The notes under the pieces are model-generated. The model made no database searches. It saw only the letters and a list, made by a program, of their open reading frames with translations, and was not told the DNA's origin. This document shows positions 9,869-24,200 of a DNA stretch of 64,000 nt, one piece after another. The first letter of the stretch is position 1; each line of letters opens with the position of its first letter. The position numbers and the translations under genes are program-made. Origin of the DNA: Vibrio alfacsensis (lineage in GTDB: Bacteria > Pseudomonadota > Gammaproteobacteria > Enterobacterales > Vibrionaceae); the NCBI RefSeq assembly GCF_003544875.1, contig NZ_CP032093.1:1798001-1862000 (forward strand), written 5' to 3'.

Positions 9869-9993
9869 TAACGCCCTGTTAAGGTGTGAGCAACGCAATA
9901 CCGAAGCTCCCGCATACCACCTTAAACACTAAACGCAACGCAACGCATAGTAAAAATGCCAAGCGTTGCGAATCACTCTTAAACAGATTGTTA
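9869..9993 (-). repeat. attC 14
   Basis: Longest attC seen (125 bp): AACGC is present once more than usual in its middle (CGCAACGCAACGCATAG). Provides the stop of the gene at 9991-10762; ends match over 10 bp. Confidence 0.95.
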
Positions 9994-10762
9994 GTTTTCT
10001 ATTTCAGCCGACTGCATACTTTCTAACTTTCTATGCAGACGCTCTTTTCTGTTTACTTTAAAGTTTTCTAGCTTCAAGCGCTCAAAACCCTCAGGATTTA
10101 GTTTACAGTGATAATGATGATGCTCTTTTAGTCGCTCATCTTCTTCGGCTGCTAACTCTGCGTCAGTTTTCAGCTTTCGCCCAGATAGTGACAACCACTT
10201 ATCAGCACACTTGTACCAAGCAAAAATCAAAGCCAATGCGGAAAACAATGGATGAGACCAACCTAAAAGTGCTATCAATGCAGGTATAATTACTGCAGTA
10301 AACAATACAAACCATTTTAGTATTCGCCTACCGCGAAGCTCTTGATTAAACTTAACGTCCACTTCCTCTGATGTTTTGCTTGGTAACTCGCTATAAATGA
10401 GTTTCAATTCATCATTTGAAGGCATGTGAATTTCCAGCTCGTTTTCTAAGAAGCCACCCCAACGATATTCGCTTTCTGAAACACCACAAATATAAGGACA
10501 ATCAGCAATCTTTGAAATACGAAGTGTTGTTTCACATTCAAACTTGACTAGTGTTTGTAACGGAACTGGATAACGCTTAATCCAATACTCAAATTCAAAC
10601 TCTGCTATTTCCTTGCACTGTTTTAGGCTATGTTCTCGTAGTAAACGAACAGATAAAATTGCGGTTGAATCATCGTTTTCTGCGCTTATAAACTTAGGGG
10701 AGTAGCTAACATAATAGCCATCTCGCTTAACCTCTACATTTTCAAATCTAACCCGGTTTCAT
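9991..10762 (-). pseudogene. hypothetical membrane protein, one frameshift
   Basis: The visible frame begins at ATG 10425, but the same frame is open with coding character up to 10750. Deleting one G from the GGG run at about 10754 joins it to an ATG at 10762 preceded by AGGAG, giving about 256 residues starting MKPVRFENVEVKRDGYY. The C-terminal half has two membrane segments (FVLFTAVIIPALIALLGW, LFSALALIFAWYK) and a basic, His-rich tail (EHHHYHC). No family recognised. The stop is supplied by attC 14. Confidence 0.75.
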
Positions 10763-10777
10763 ACTTCTCCTGAAAAC

Positions 10778-10899
10778 TAACGCCCAATTAAGGGGTGAAC
10801 AACGCCACCCCCTAACCTAACGCATTGTACCGTAAACGCTAAATTTGAAGTAGAAGCAAAAGTGCCAAGCGTTGAGAATCCCTCTTAAATTGCTTGTTA
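10778..10899 (-). repeat. attC 15
   Basis: Arms CAATTAAG/CTTAAATTG; serves ORF-less copy C1. Confidence 0.95.
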
Positions 10900-11327
10900 G
10901 GCGAAGTTTCCCATCAATGTTTAAGGTTGTTTGCAAGCAGATTACCCGAAACCAAATAAGCAACCAAATACCCACTGACTTTTTGTGATTCAAGAACGAC
11001 TAAAGCCACTATGTTACAGCCTCACTTTCAACGTTCACGAAACACAGCCTTTCAGCGACAAAGCAGCTTTGAACCTGAGAAACTCAAAGCAGCGAACTGA
11101 CCACTAAACCGAAAGCTTCGATTGGCTTGCCCTTTCCACACTTTTAAGCCAGTGAAACTCACCACCAACTAACACTGAAAACCAATGAGGCAACCCACGA
11201 AATTTGGCATGTTTTACGGTTGGAGAGATTCAAGAATTTAAGCCGACAATGCTGAATTGCCGACTACGAAAACGAACTGCCAGAGGGAGCAAGAAGATTA
11301 GAACTAAGAACTTTTTTGCCCTTTGCC
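10900..11327 (-). repeat. ORF-less cassette, family C copy 1
   Basis: Family C reads (plus strand) GGCGAAGTTTCCCA, a GCAACCAAAT(A/C)CCCACTGA block, TTTTTGTGATTCAAGAAC, then AATGAGGCAACCCACGAA, TTGGCATGTTTTACGG and CAAGAATTTAAGCCGACA. No reading frame of useful length on either strand. Confidence 0.85.
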
Positions 11328-11447
11328 TAACGCCCTGTTAAGGGGTGAGCAACGCAGTACAAAAGCTGCCGCATACCGCCTTAATCACTAAAATCAACGC
11401 ATAGTAAAAATGCCACGCGTTGCGAATCCCTCTTGAACAGTTTGTTA
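11328..11447 (-). repeat. attC 16
   Basis: Arms CTGTTAAG/CTTGAACAG. Serves the inverted coiled-coil gene cassette 11448-12166; ends match over 9 bp. Confidence 0.95.
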
Positions 11448-11472
11448 TGCTTAAGATGCCCAACAAAACTGA

Positions 11473-11500
11473 TTGTTCTAGCTTTATTTATGGATATAAT
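11473..11500 (+). promoter_or_regulatory. sigma70-type promoter for CDS 11539
   Basis: TTGTTC, 16-nt spacer, perfect TATAAT, 38 nt before the ATG. The only perfect -10 box I noted in the window, serving a gene that points against the array. Confidence 0.75.
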
Positions 11501-11538
11501 TCGCCAAATTTTACTATTGAGCCCAATCGAGAAACCAG

Positions 11539-12120
11539 ATGAACCAGCACAAGAATCCACAAGATTTAAATTTCTCCAATCCAATAGATATGGGAAGCTC
11601 CGGTTTTTATAAGCTTGCTAGCGATATAGGACAACTTCAGTTCCAATTGAAATTAACTGAAGACCATCTTACAACTACAAAAGAAAAATCCGAATTAGAA
11701 CACCAATACAACCAAATAGTAGATCAACTAGAATCTCTCATCTTACAAAACAACAGTTTGCTCCAACAAATCAGTTGTGTAAAGTCAGAGAATGATGAGT
11801 TCGAACGAGAAAACTCTCGTCTTAAGAAAGATTTGGAGCAAAGCGCAGCTGTCGAAGAAGATAATCGTTCTTTAAAAGAGAGCTTAAGTCGTGCAATCAC
11901 TATCGAACAAGAAAATGGACTACTCAAAAAGACCTTAGAGCAAAAAATAGCCAAAGAAGAAGAGCTTGAAATTGATTTTGAGAACGCTAAGAAGGCACTA
12001 AAACAGAACCATAGAGAGTACATCGCTAATATTCTAGAAAGTCAAAATACAACCAAGTTTTATCTAATCCTAGCATTGGCTGCTTCTGTCGTTATCAACT
12101 TCTCTCTATATTACAGCTAG
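11539..12120 (+). CDS. tail-anchored coiled-coil protein
   Basis: 193 residues. Residues about 30-155 are almost continuous heptad-like coiled coil rich in Glu, Leu and Lys (ENSRLKKDLEQ, EDNRSLKESLS, ENGLLKKTLEQ, a loosely repeating unit). One membrane helix at the very C-terminus (FYLILALAASVVINFSLYY) suggests a tail-anchored protein with a long cytoplasmic rod. Function unknown. It runs opposite to the cassette direction and has its own promoter and a hairpin after it, so it is a self-contained unit. Confidence 0.8.
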   Translation: MNQHKNPQDLNFSNPIDMGSSGFYKLASDIGQLQFQLKLTEDHLTTTKEKSELEHQYNQIVDQLESLILQNNSLLQQISCVKSENDEFERENSRLKKDLEQSAAVEEDNRSLKESLSRAITIEQENGLLKKTLEQKIAKEEELEIDFENAKKALKQNHREYIANILESQNTTKFYLILALAASVVINFSLYYS

Positions 12121-12127
12121 CATCGGA

Positions 12128-12158
12128 GCGAGGTACATTTCTCTGCAGGTTACCTCGC
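12128..12158 (+). terminator. hairpin after coiled-coil gene
   Basis: Inverted repeat GCGAGGTA/TACCTCGC with a 15-nt loop, 8 bp past the stop codon. No T-run. Confidence 0.5.
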
Positions 12159-12166
12159 CTAAAGCA

Positions 12167-12287
12167 TAACGCCGCGTTAAGTGGTGAGCAACGCATACCA
12201 CTACACTTAAAGTATTGTGCCGTAAACACTTAAACTGAAAAAACCATAAGTGCCGAGCGTTGGGAATCCGCCTTAAACGCTTTGTTA
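12167..12287 (-). repeat. attC 17
   Basis: Arms GCGTTAAG/CTTAAACGC. Serves the gene at 12292-12988; ends match over 12 bp (GTTAGCCATCAA). Confidence 0.95.
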
Positions 12288-15200
12288 GCCATCAAATTTC
12301 GTCCAACTCAGCTTTCATTTGTTTTTTGACTCGACTGTGAACTAATTCTACTTCTCGTGCTGAACGTTCAACGTTTTCTTGATATGGATTCAAAAGCTTT
12401 TGATCTTGCCAAAATTCAGGTTTAGACATGAACTGAAGCATCTCAGAAGTACAATTGATAGAATTAGTCATTACTGCATCGAGTTCATTCAACAGAGAAT
12501 CAAGCTCATCACTAGAAACAAGACGTAAACCATGGGTCTCTGCTTTAAGTCTGTTCAAGTCTTCGTATAAGCCGTGAAAAATCTCATTGTTCGTTTCTGA
12601 AAATAATTTTATCGCTAAGCTAATCCTGTCTTTATCTCCGCTAGCAAACGCAGCGAGAAAATCAGGCATGACACTTTGAAAACGATCTGAAATCAGCGTA
12701 TTAGATTTAGTGTGAAAGGACTCTAACAACCCAAAATACTTAGTAAACTGCTCTCGTTTATCTATGTACCTGAATTCTCGTTTTTATATCTAGGGCATGT
12801 TGCTTTTTAATACTTTCTAATTCCGTGTCAAATTTCGCTTGAATCCGTTTCTTCTCATTTTCCGTTTCAATTAAGTCTTCTTTAAGTGCCTTGTTCTTTC
12901 CTTTTTCTTTCGAATATGCAGTTAAATAAACGGTAATACAACCACCACAGAATGCAATAAATCCAATAATTAACTCTGAGAAATCCACGAAACCTCCTTG
13001 ATGGCTAACGCCCTGTTAAGGTGTGAGCAACGCAATACAGAAGCCCCCGCATACCACCTTAAACACTAAACGCAACGCATAGCAAAATGCCAAGCGTTGC
13101 GAATCACTTAAACAGTTTGTTAGAAAATTTAATCATCATCCAGAAACGGTTTAATTTTCTTGTTTACAAAGTGATTCGGTTTCAACCGATTGCAAGCTTA
13201 TCAGTAAGTAGTGTATCTGCGAGTGACAGAGCTGATCCAACAAATGGTGCGACGACAGAAATTGTTGAACCTAAAGCGTACCTCAGTGTTTTCCGGGTGT
13301 CTTTTCCAACCAGTGTTGACCACTTAACTCTTTTAGGTATTCAGATACAACACCAACATCAGGGTTAACCCCAACAGCCCATTTTTAAATCTATCTGATT
13401 TTTCTAAAAGTTCTAAAACTCCGAAAATGATCTGCGATCTGAATCTATGACTTCCTTAACTGATGGGTAATCATTAAGCACTACATGCTTAAAAGACGCT
13501 AGCTCGTTTTTGTTTAGGTCAGTTCTCTTAGTTACATGGGAGAACTTGATATTAATCAACTGTGATGAAACTGACGAGCTAAAAAGTCACCACCGTAATA
13601 GGATGCAAGCATCAAATCAGCATGAGACTCTAAAATTTGGCTCAGTAAGCCCGCTTGATTGAAATCACCAGCACTTGATTTATTCGCTTTGATTTAAAGG
13701 TGATGAAATCAAAGTCAATGTTGCTTCGAACTCTAAATCTCTCGGAGTTTTCAATAAAGTCCACATTTAAAAACAAACTACTATCGATATCCTTGCATCC
13801 TAACTGATTAGCTACAATTCTTTGTGCGCATTGGTTGATATAGCTTTGATCTTGAAGTTGTGCTCTTGCGCTACGTGTAATGCCGTTTTGAACAAAATGA
13901 TCGCTTGAGAGGTCATGTTTGGAAACTAATTTTAAAAACCGCTCTGCGTATTTGAGTGCTTTCTTTTTGTCGAAACCCAGTTTTTCAATTTGAAACTGAA
14001 GCCTTTTCTTTCGACTATGCAACTCACCCCTTTCTTGATCGCCAACAAACTTAATTGCTGCATACAGAAACTGATTGTTGTCATTGTATGTAGAAAGAAT
14101 TTCTTCGGTATAAACAGCAGTAACACTAGGCAAAGCGAGTAGCCTCAAAAATAAATCCATGCCTAATTGAGTGACAAGCCCACGGAAACTAGCATAGTCG
14201 ATAATAATATGGACACTTTGATAAAATAGTAACGCTTCAGCGATCTCCCCTTTTGTTACGGGAACTCCCTCTTCCGAGCGCCTAAGTACAACTTTTTCAA
14301 ACACCAGAACTCTCCAAAATTTTCTAACGCCGCATTAAGTGGTGAGCAACGCACGACCACTGCACTTAACCTTACCACCGTAAACACTGAACCCAACCAG
14401 AACCAAAAATGCCGTGCGTTGGGAATCCGTCTTAAATGCTTTGTTATGAAACAATATTTTCGTAACTGTAGACATGATCTGCGTACAATTTACCACCAAT
14501 TTCATAAGCTTCCGGCACCACCTTGGTTAGAGAAAAACCACTCTTGGTTAAAACTTTCTCTGAGCCAATATTACCTTCTGTGACTACTGCGCCGAAGGAA
14601 GTAATTCCTTGCTCTTTAGATGCCCATGCAATCAAAGCTTTTAACGATTCGGTACCAAAGCCTCGACCGTGGTATTGAGGCAGAATCAGATAACCAACTT
14701 CTGCACTACCGTCAACGATACGGAAACCAGTAACACCTATTTTTTCACCAGTTTCAGTCAGAGTCATAGTTAAACACAACCAATGCTCGGAGCTGTTGCT
14801 CCAAACTGGTAGCCTTGACTCAAAGCTTTCCTTAATTGCTTCAGGTGATGGCTCATCGAAGCATAAGCTGATCACTTCTGGATCTTGATTTAGAGACTGA
14901 AACAAATCCCAGTCATCAACTGAAATTTGAACCATCTCTAATCTATCTGTGTGTATTTTCAATTGCTGAACTATCCTTGTTTCATAACGCCCTGTTAAGG
15001 TGTGAGCAACGCAATACAAAAGCCGCTGCAAACCACCTTAAACACCGAACGCAACGCACAGTAAAAATGCCACGCGTTGCGAATCACTCTTAAACAGTTT
15101 GTTATAAGTAAATTAACTCGAACTAATTGCCTTTATGTTTTCTGCTTTTACATGTAGGTCAAACTTCGCTTCGTATAGGTGCGTTAACAAAGCCTCGATT

Positions 15201-18200
15201 AAATCTAATGCAGAAGACAAGATAGGTTTTCCAGGGCTAACCAACCTATGAGCAGCGTCATCACCGATAAATTTTAAACTCTTTAAACCATCAGTGATAT
15301 TCGAAGGAATGCCCGCAACTTCCTGAAGTTTTCGATTTTAACCTCAAATTTCCACGCAACCTTATCTGTAATCCCTTGATCAATACAAATCGCTTCAAGT
15401 AGTGAACGTATTGACATTGCAGTCGGAACGCCTAGCCCAACTTGAAAAGCTTTCACTACTTCTTTATAAACGCTATTAATCTCAGGCTTTATATGGAGAA
15501 AATTTTTGGTTTTCTTTGATTCCAAGCTCTCTCTGGATAAAAGGTCGAGCCATATATTTTATCCCCATTTTCATCTGTCATACCTGAGCAAGTATAAGAA
15601 TCTTCAATACAAGCAGTATCACAACCTCTACATACCCAAAATTGAACTCTGACTCTTCGTAATAACGGAGATAACTCTGACCATTGATATCTTCTTCTTC
15701 ATAATCATGCTTCGAATGTGATGCCTTAAGTTCATGATTAGTATCAACACCACAATAATTACAATGGATTTTTCTTATATTTGTCACATGACTACCTTTT
15801 ACTTATAACGCCGCATTAAGGTGTGAGCAACGCTACCACGAAACTCAACCTTACCACCGTAAACACTGCACTCAACGATGGAATGAAAAATACCAAGCGT
15901 TGAGAATCACTCTTAAATGCTTTGTTAGGTAAATTATAACTCCCCAACCAAATGTAGAATGAACTCGAATGATTGACGAGAGATTTCAACTGCATCCCCT
16001 CTTGTATTCATAGATGAACGGACAGCCCTAACAAAATCACTAATTTCCATACGATCGTCGGTAAATAGTTTACGATCAAGGACTGTACCTACTGGACTAC
16101 CCCAATTAAATTCAAAGTGGTCTCCATTGGGCTTTTTAAATGTAATGAACTGGGTGTAGTTTTATTTTCTGGGGCTCTACTATCCATCTCCATCCACTCT
16201 TCGTCAAAGCCGTGATAAGGAGCCTTATCTGTATAATTAAGGTGATATCCTTTGTTTACTTTGCGAATATCTATTAGATCAATTGACCAAGAAATATCAT
16301 CATTAGATAAAAATCCACCTCGGCTTTTTCAAATTTAGCGTTTGGCTTCATGCTATACGGATAAACTGCTCTTCCTGGTTCACAATGGTCAAAGCGAACA
16401 AAAACAACGTAATCACCATCAAGAATATTCATAATATTCTTGGGATTATTGTTGTCTCGAAAAGCCCATATATCTTTCGGCTTTCCATGATGAAGGTAGT
16501 GTTCTTCTGATGCACCAACAATACAAACAACCCAAAATTTCTCACCACTTAAACGAGAAGGTTTACTGCCTGTCTTGTTCGCTAGCGCTTGAGAAACTAT
16601 TCCGTATGATTTCTTTGTAAACCATTTTTAAATTCTTCCGGACACAAATAAACAACTGGTATTGAGGTATTTTCTACAAAATCAGGTGAATCATTTTTAT
16701 CTTTTAATGCAACTACAAACCCTTGCGACACAGAACCATCATAGTGTGGAAATCGCTCACTTTGCTGTTCAAAGTCTTTTACACTCCACTTTAACTCGAT
16801 ATTGAGTTTTGGAAGCCCTGTTTTAGGCATAGGATACAAAACAAAATCAGTCACATGAGCTCCACCTGTTGTTTTTCTCCTACCTTAACCTCTGGGTTTA
16901 AACCTTTTACCGCCTCTGTCGAAGAGTACTTTACGAACTTAGCAGGCAATAATTTTTTTCTAGAAGCAGAATCCGCTAACATGAAACATTCAAAATAAAA
17001 CTGCTGTAGAACTTTCTCGTCAATAAGCTTTTTGAATTATAGAACACTAAATTCTCCTTATTTACCTAACGCCCTGTTAAGGTGTGAGCAACGCAATACC
17101 GATGCCGCCGCATACCACCTTAAACACTAAAACCAACGCATAGTAAAAATGCCACGCGTTGCGAATCACTCTTAAACAGTTTGTTATGTGTTACTTGGCT
17201 TCGATATGCTTGAACTTGTACCTTGTGATAAATACCAAAAAAATCCCAACAACGAACAGGATAGCGCCCGGAGCCGCTTGGGCAATTTTAGATTCTGCAC
17301 CCAACACATTGATGTACCAATCTGTAGAACCACTAACACCATGAATAAATAGGTATATCCCCCCGAAAACACATACTAACCCGACCAAAAGTCCGATGAC
17401 TGAATAGAGAAATTGATACCTAGCTAAAACCGCTTGTGTTTCTGGTGGGGTAGATTTGTTAATTTGAGATCCATTAGTAACAAATGTTTGAGGTTGGTTT
17501 GGTGATTTAGGCATTTAACGTAATTTTCCTGACGGTTTTCCAAAGAAATCTTCAATCTTAGCGAGAATCTCATCCTTTGCATGAAAACTCAACTTGCCAT
17601 CATCTACCGAAATTTGTACTTCATCAACTTCCTCTTCAGTTAGAAATGATGAAAGTTTGAGTTTCGTATCTGCGATAATGCTTGATACTAAATCAAAGTT
17701 ACCTTTTTTCTTTATTGGCATATTTTATCCTCACTTTTTGTAACACATAACGCCCTGTTAAGGGGTGAGCGACGCAATACCGAAGCCACCGCACACCACC
17801 TTAATCACTTAAACCAACGCATAGTGAAAATGCCACGCGTTGCGAATCCCTCTTGAACAGTTTGTTAGGCGCGTAGCCACGTTTTATAACTGAATCTCAA
17901 CGTTGTTCCGTACATATGTAGGGATAGATAACTGCTCATCTATATCTTTGAACTTTGGCTGTTGAGGCATCAATTCTATTATCGCGTTCAGTTCTTCAAA
18001 ACTGATACCGACCACTCGGCAAGCCGTCATCAAACCATTTATAAAGCACTTTTTATCCCGCTTTTGCTGTTGCTCAATTGCAGGAATAGACGAGTACAAT
18101 TCGCACTCTTTCGTTAATAAGGCTAGAAGTTCTTCTTTTGAGGTTTCCATATACAAACTCAGTTACTAGATAGTTTGGACACATTATCAATGATTTAAGG

Positions 18201-21200
18201 CACAACTTCCAAGAGCTTGATCTTACGTTTTAAACCAAGCGCCTAACGCCCTGTTAAGGTGTGAGCAACGCAATACCGATGCTCCCGCATACCACCTTAA
18301 TCACTAAAACCAACGCATAGTAAAAATGCCACGCGTTGCGAATCACTCTTAAACAGTTTGTTATATGCGTAACTGAATGTCTGACTCAAGCACTATTAAA
18401 CCCGTTTTCACTTCTATTTTTTGAACTGAGCAATATCTCATACCAATGATACTAGTGCCATTATCATAAACTTCGGCAAGGCTGACTTTGTCCCCAGAAC
18501 ACAATTTAGTAAGCTCACTATTTGGCTCGCACAAGAATGACAAATTATTTCCATTGCTTGAGACAACTTGCCCTTTTAGCCTAAGTCTATGATTATTTGT
18601 ATAGATCTGGATAAGCTGTCCATTTTGTTTAGTTTTTAAATGTAAGGAAAGATCTTCCTCTTCTTTCATTGGTTCGATGACAGATGAGTAAACATTCTCG
18701 TTAGCATTTAATATTGAGTAGTAATTTAGATAAAAATATGATCCAATTCACTCTCATTAAAATCTAACATTCTCCCAGATTTTATTAAATCACATGAAAC
18801 GTATGCAATTGAGGGCGTTAATGGGAAAAAGAAAAAGGCGCTCTCATGAGAATCTGGTATTGAAAGATCAAGCTTTTCTTGAGGAATGATTAATTTCAGA
18901 TCAGAGAGATTGAAATTTTTTCGCACAACCGGGCTATCTGAAGTCAGGAATGGAAACTCAGTGTTGTTATAAATAATACAAGCATTAGAGTGAATCATTC
19001 CACCTAAGTCTGTGGTTGGAATCTGCTTTTTTACTATGTCCGCCAACAATAAAGTATATTCATTGCCACCTGAAAACTCATCACTCCATTCTGCCACTTT
19101 GTCCCATGACTTTTGCATTGAAGCAATAAACTTATCGACTCTAATGTACTGCAGAGTTGTAAAGTACGATAGAAATGACATGACTTCATTATCAAAGTCA
19201 CGAGTTATAACCTTTTGTAAGTTATTCTTATATAACCGTTCAACGCCTGATAGAAAGTTCTCAATATAGGGTTCATTAGGATTATCTTCCGCAAGGTTAT
19301 AATAAGACTTTTAAATACCTTATGGTTTACCCTCTCATTTTCCAACCAGAGTCTAAGGTATTTGAATTCACATAAACTCCTGCCTCAAGCTTGGGATTTT
19401 GTTTTACAATCTCAGATATATCGGCAACAAAGGAACTAAGATAGCAAGCGGGAACCAAATGTTGACCTTTCTTTTCTGCCATAAAACCTCCAATTATTGA
19501 TAGCATATAACGCCGCGTTAAGTAGTGAGCAACGCTACCGCTGAGCCTAACCATACCATCGTAAACACAAAACCCAACGATGGAATAAGAAATGCCATGC
19601 GTTGGGAGTCTGCCTTAAACGCTTTGTTATAACGCTTGTTAATTACTTCACTGTAATACCGAAGTCACTCCATTGAGCCTTACGTTTGGTAGTAAAAATG
19701 CAAGAAACACCCCCGACAGTGTGGGTAATTGGAGCCTCAAAATCACAGAATAATGCGATGTATAAGATTGGTAGTTGCTCGTTACCAAATGAGTTTGGTG
19801 TCCACATAGCCACATCACCATCTTTACACTTAACATTAGCTTCGTCCCCGTTGGCAAAATGACATATTTTATCTTGCTTTAAATCACTTAAACCAAACGC
19901 TGCTGATGAATTAAATGATGCAATCGACAAGCCAAAGGTCAGTGCTAGCAATACTTTTCTCATATTAGGGTTTCTCACGAGTAATTAAAAACTCACCTTA
20001 ACATAATGAATTATATTAATTTATCGGCAAAATCATCAAATATGATACACAACACATATTGCGTTATAACGCCCTGCTAAGGGGTGAACAACGCAATACC
20101 GAAGCCGCTGCATACCACCTTAATCACTAAAATCAACGCATAGTAAAAATGCCACGCGTTGTGAATCCCTCTTGAGCAGTTTGTTAGTTTGCAAACCCAA
20201 AGCGTTGATTTTACGTTATTTAAAACTTTGCAAACAATAAACTTTATGTGTTTTGATGCACTTAATTCAGGCGTAGCCTCAAAGCGGCTACTCAATGAAA
20301 CCACTTGGAACAAACAACGCCGCAGAAAACAAACTCACAACACCAAAAAGCGCTTTTGGAAAGCTAATCTCACAATGCGGACTTTCAACAAAGTCACTGA
20401 AACCACGTGGAACTTGCCACACCAACGAAAGCGTCTTTTCAGCGAATAGATCGGCTTTTATACCAACAAACTCAACGAGCAGAGTTGCAGCAAAAAAGTT
20501 CACCTCAGTTAACCCAAAAATCGCCGCACTAAAGAACAAATCAACCGTTGAAACGATACCAATTTTGAGTTTACACCACGCAAGTTAACACTGAAATTGA
20601 GTGCCGATACGACAATTTCGACTTTAAGCTTTTACCACTAGATCTTGCGATATAGACGCGTTTTTCCTCTTGCAAACTAACGCCCTGTTAAGGGGTGAGC
20701 AACGCAATACCAAAGCCGCCGCATACTACCTTAATCACTTAAACCAACGCATAGTGAAAATGCCACGCGTTGCGAATCCCTCTTGAACAGTTTGTTATGT
20801 TTGTTCTAAATTGATCTCTTATACATCAACTGCTTACACATAGACTTTAAAGCTTTTGAGGCATTTTTGAGATTTTCCCTAGACTCAACAAGCACTTCAT
20901 CACCCAATACTTCACCTCTAGCAATTTTTCCACTAACTGAAGCCCAAAATACTGGAAGTATATCTATGTCATAGTCAGCCTTGCTAAATGGTATTTCTGG
21001 GAAATAAAGAGCAAAAAGCATTTCAATTTTACCTAATGTAGCTTCTCGCTTAGCGTATGTTAATTCGTTGTATCCGTGATAGCCCGAGTCTTTCCTGTAC
21101 GTACCTTTTTGTATATCCGTAATAAGGTCATCTGACGCATCCAAATACTCGATCACGGTTATATAGAGCTCTTCAATCTTCTCAGCATGCAATTTCTTTC

Positions 21201-24200
21201 GTTCACGCTGATTGTTAAAGCGCTGATTTAGCAACAAAACGGTTATTGCGATACATGAAGACACGACTATCGATATGAACTGAGACTTACCTGAAGATGT
21301 GCTAAATGCATCTAAAATCCACTCAAACAATTATTAATTACCTCTAAAAACATAACGCCCTGTTAAGGTGTGAGCAACGCAATGCCGAAGCCGCCGCATA
21401 CCACCTTAACCACTAAAACTAACGCATAGTAAAAATGCCACGCGTTGCGAATCACTCTTAAACAGTTTGTTAGAGTGCATTTTCGAACGTTACTTTTGCA
21501 TCAAATTTACTAGTAACCGTCTGATATAATTGACCATTAATAAAGTGCAGAGCGGCATAATCGCTAATACCATAGCACGGTACACTACTGTTATTTTGAG
21601 AAAAATCAGAAAATAAATCAGCCTTTTCATCACTGCCATTAAAATGAGCTGAGGCTAGACCACGCACGAAACCCAAGCCGTCAATAACTGTATATTCTTC
21701 GGGATTGCTGTCGGTGATGCCTAAGTCAAACCAACATATAGCCCCTGCACTCATACCGCACAATACCACACCATTTTCGTAGCATTCTTTGAGTATTGTA
21801 TCTATGCCCCACTCTCGCCAGATAGCTAACATTGAACGGGTATTACCGCCCCCAACATATATAACGTCTTGCTCTTGCAGCTTTGTGCGCCAATTGGAGT
21901 CTGGTTTGAACAATGGAAAATGGGTCAAATTACAACTAAGACCTGAATCGTAAAAACGTTGAATAGCTTCTTCTGCGTCACCAGTTGCTGTAGGAAGATA
22001 GCAAACTTTTGGATCACGCTTGCCCGTAAGATCAAGTGCATAACGGTCTAATTTGCTGTGTTTTTCTCCCATCATCCAACCACCACCGCCTAAAACAACG
22101 ATGTGTTTATCCATAAACTATACTCCTATGTTGAACTCGGCACTCTAACGCCCTGCTAAGGGGTGAGCAACGCAATACCGAAGCCGCCGCAAACCACCTT
22201 AATCACTAAATTCAACGCATACTAAAAATGCCACGCGTTGCGAATCCCTCTTGAGCAGTTTGTTAGTCGCGAGGCACCGAGCGACAATTTTAAGCCAAAC
22301 TAAACTTTGCGAACAACAAACTTTATGTGCTTTGATGCATTTACGTCAGGCGCAGTCTCAAAGCGGCTACTCAATGAAACCACTTGGAACAAACAACGCC
22401 GCAGAAAACGGACTAACGACACCAAAAAGCGCTTTTGGAAAACCAATCTCACAGTGCGGACTTTCAACAAAGTCACTGAAACCACGTGGAACTTACCACA
22501 CCAGAGAAAACGTCATTTCAGCGAGTAAATCTGCTTTTGTAACAACAAATTCAACGAGCGGAGTTGCAACAAAACAGATTTTCGATTGCCCCACCCTATC
22601 ACCACCAAAGAACGAAACAACCGCTTGGGAAATAGCAATGCATTGACTTAGAACCGATGAAACTGAGCTTTGACCGTCGAAGATGGAACTATGAATCAAA
22701 CAACCAGTAGCCAAGTTTTGAGCTTAGAAACATGATTTTGACTGCTAGCTTTTTCTGGCGACTAACGCCTTGTTAAGGGGTGAAGCACGCAACACCGATG
22801 CAACCGCATACCGCCTTAATCACTAAAACCAACGCATAGTAAAAATGCCACGCGTGCTGAATCCCTCTTGAACAATTTGTTAGCCCGATACCCGACTAGT
22901 ACATATACCCTAACCAGTCTATATGACCAACTGCCCAAGTTTTACCGCTAATCGGTTTAACATACAAATCATCGACTTGATCAACTGCAACGCCGTAATT
23001 CTTATGTTCATGTATTCGCAACCAAGAGCCTAAAGAACTAAGACGAAGAAACCATTAGCCGTATAAAAAGCATCTAAATCGGAGATTAGAATAATAAAGT
23101 CGACGTCTTTGCTAGAAGCATACTCGCTGAGTTGGGACAACATGGCAGTGCCAATACCATTTCTTTGAGATGATTGTTCAACACAGAAGTCACTAACGCC
23201 CAATACTTTATAAATTTCATCGCCGACACTGACAACTCTGTAGTCTAGTCCCATGTAACCAACCAGTTGATCACCTCTGTACTTTAAAGCTCTCATATGC
23301 GGGAGTTGCTTATAGTAAGAACGAGTTACTTGATGTTCAGGAAATGACTTGTTTCTGAGGACTTCAATTGAGTTATGCTGCTCTTTAGATAACTCTATTT
23401 CTGGGTAAATATCCATATTTGACCTTTGAGGGCTAACGCCCTGCTAAGGGGTGAGCAACGCAATACCTAAGCCGCTGCATACCACCTTAATCACTAAATT
23501 CAACGCATAGTAAAAATGCCACGCGTTGCGAATCCCTCTTGAGCAGTTTGTTAGTCGCGAGGCACCGAGCGACAATTTTAAGCCGAACTAAACTTTGCGA
23601 ACAACAAACTCACCGAGCAGAGTTGCAACCAAGAACAAACGCTCGATTGCCCAGTTCTGTCAGCGCCAAAGAACAAAAAACCGCTTGGACACTTGCAAAA
23701 CTTTGGATTTGAAACAGCTGAAACTGAGTTTTGACCATCGATGAAGAGCCTGCATAGCAAACAATCATCAGCCAAATTTTAAGCTTAGAAACATGATTTT
23801 GATTGCTAGCTTTTTCTGGCGACTAACGCCCTGTTAAGGTGTGAGCAACGCAATACCAAAGCTACCGCATACCACCTTAAACACTAAACGCAACGCATAG
23901 TAAAAATGCCACGCGTTGCGAATCACTCTTAAACAGATTGTTAGTTTGCGTGCCAAAGTGACACAGAGATTGCTTATTACACACTTTAAGACCATAATAC
24001 ACATGTGACATTTTGACACAACAGGAGATAACATTATGGCTACTACTTTGCCGCGCATCACCGCTAGAGTTGATGTCGATACACAAGACTTACTTACTAA
24101 GGCTGCCGCGATCGCCGGCATGTCTAGCATCAACTCGTTTGTTCTAAGCGCTGCAATCGAAAAAGCTAAACAAGTCATCGAACGTGAACAGGCTTTAAAA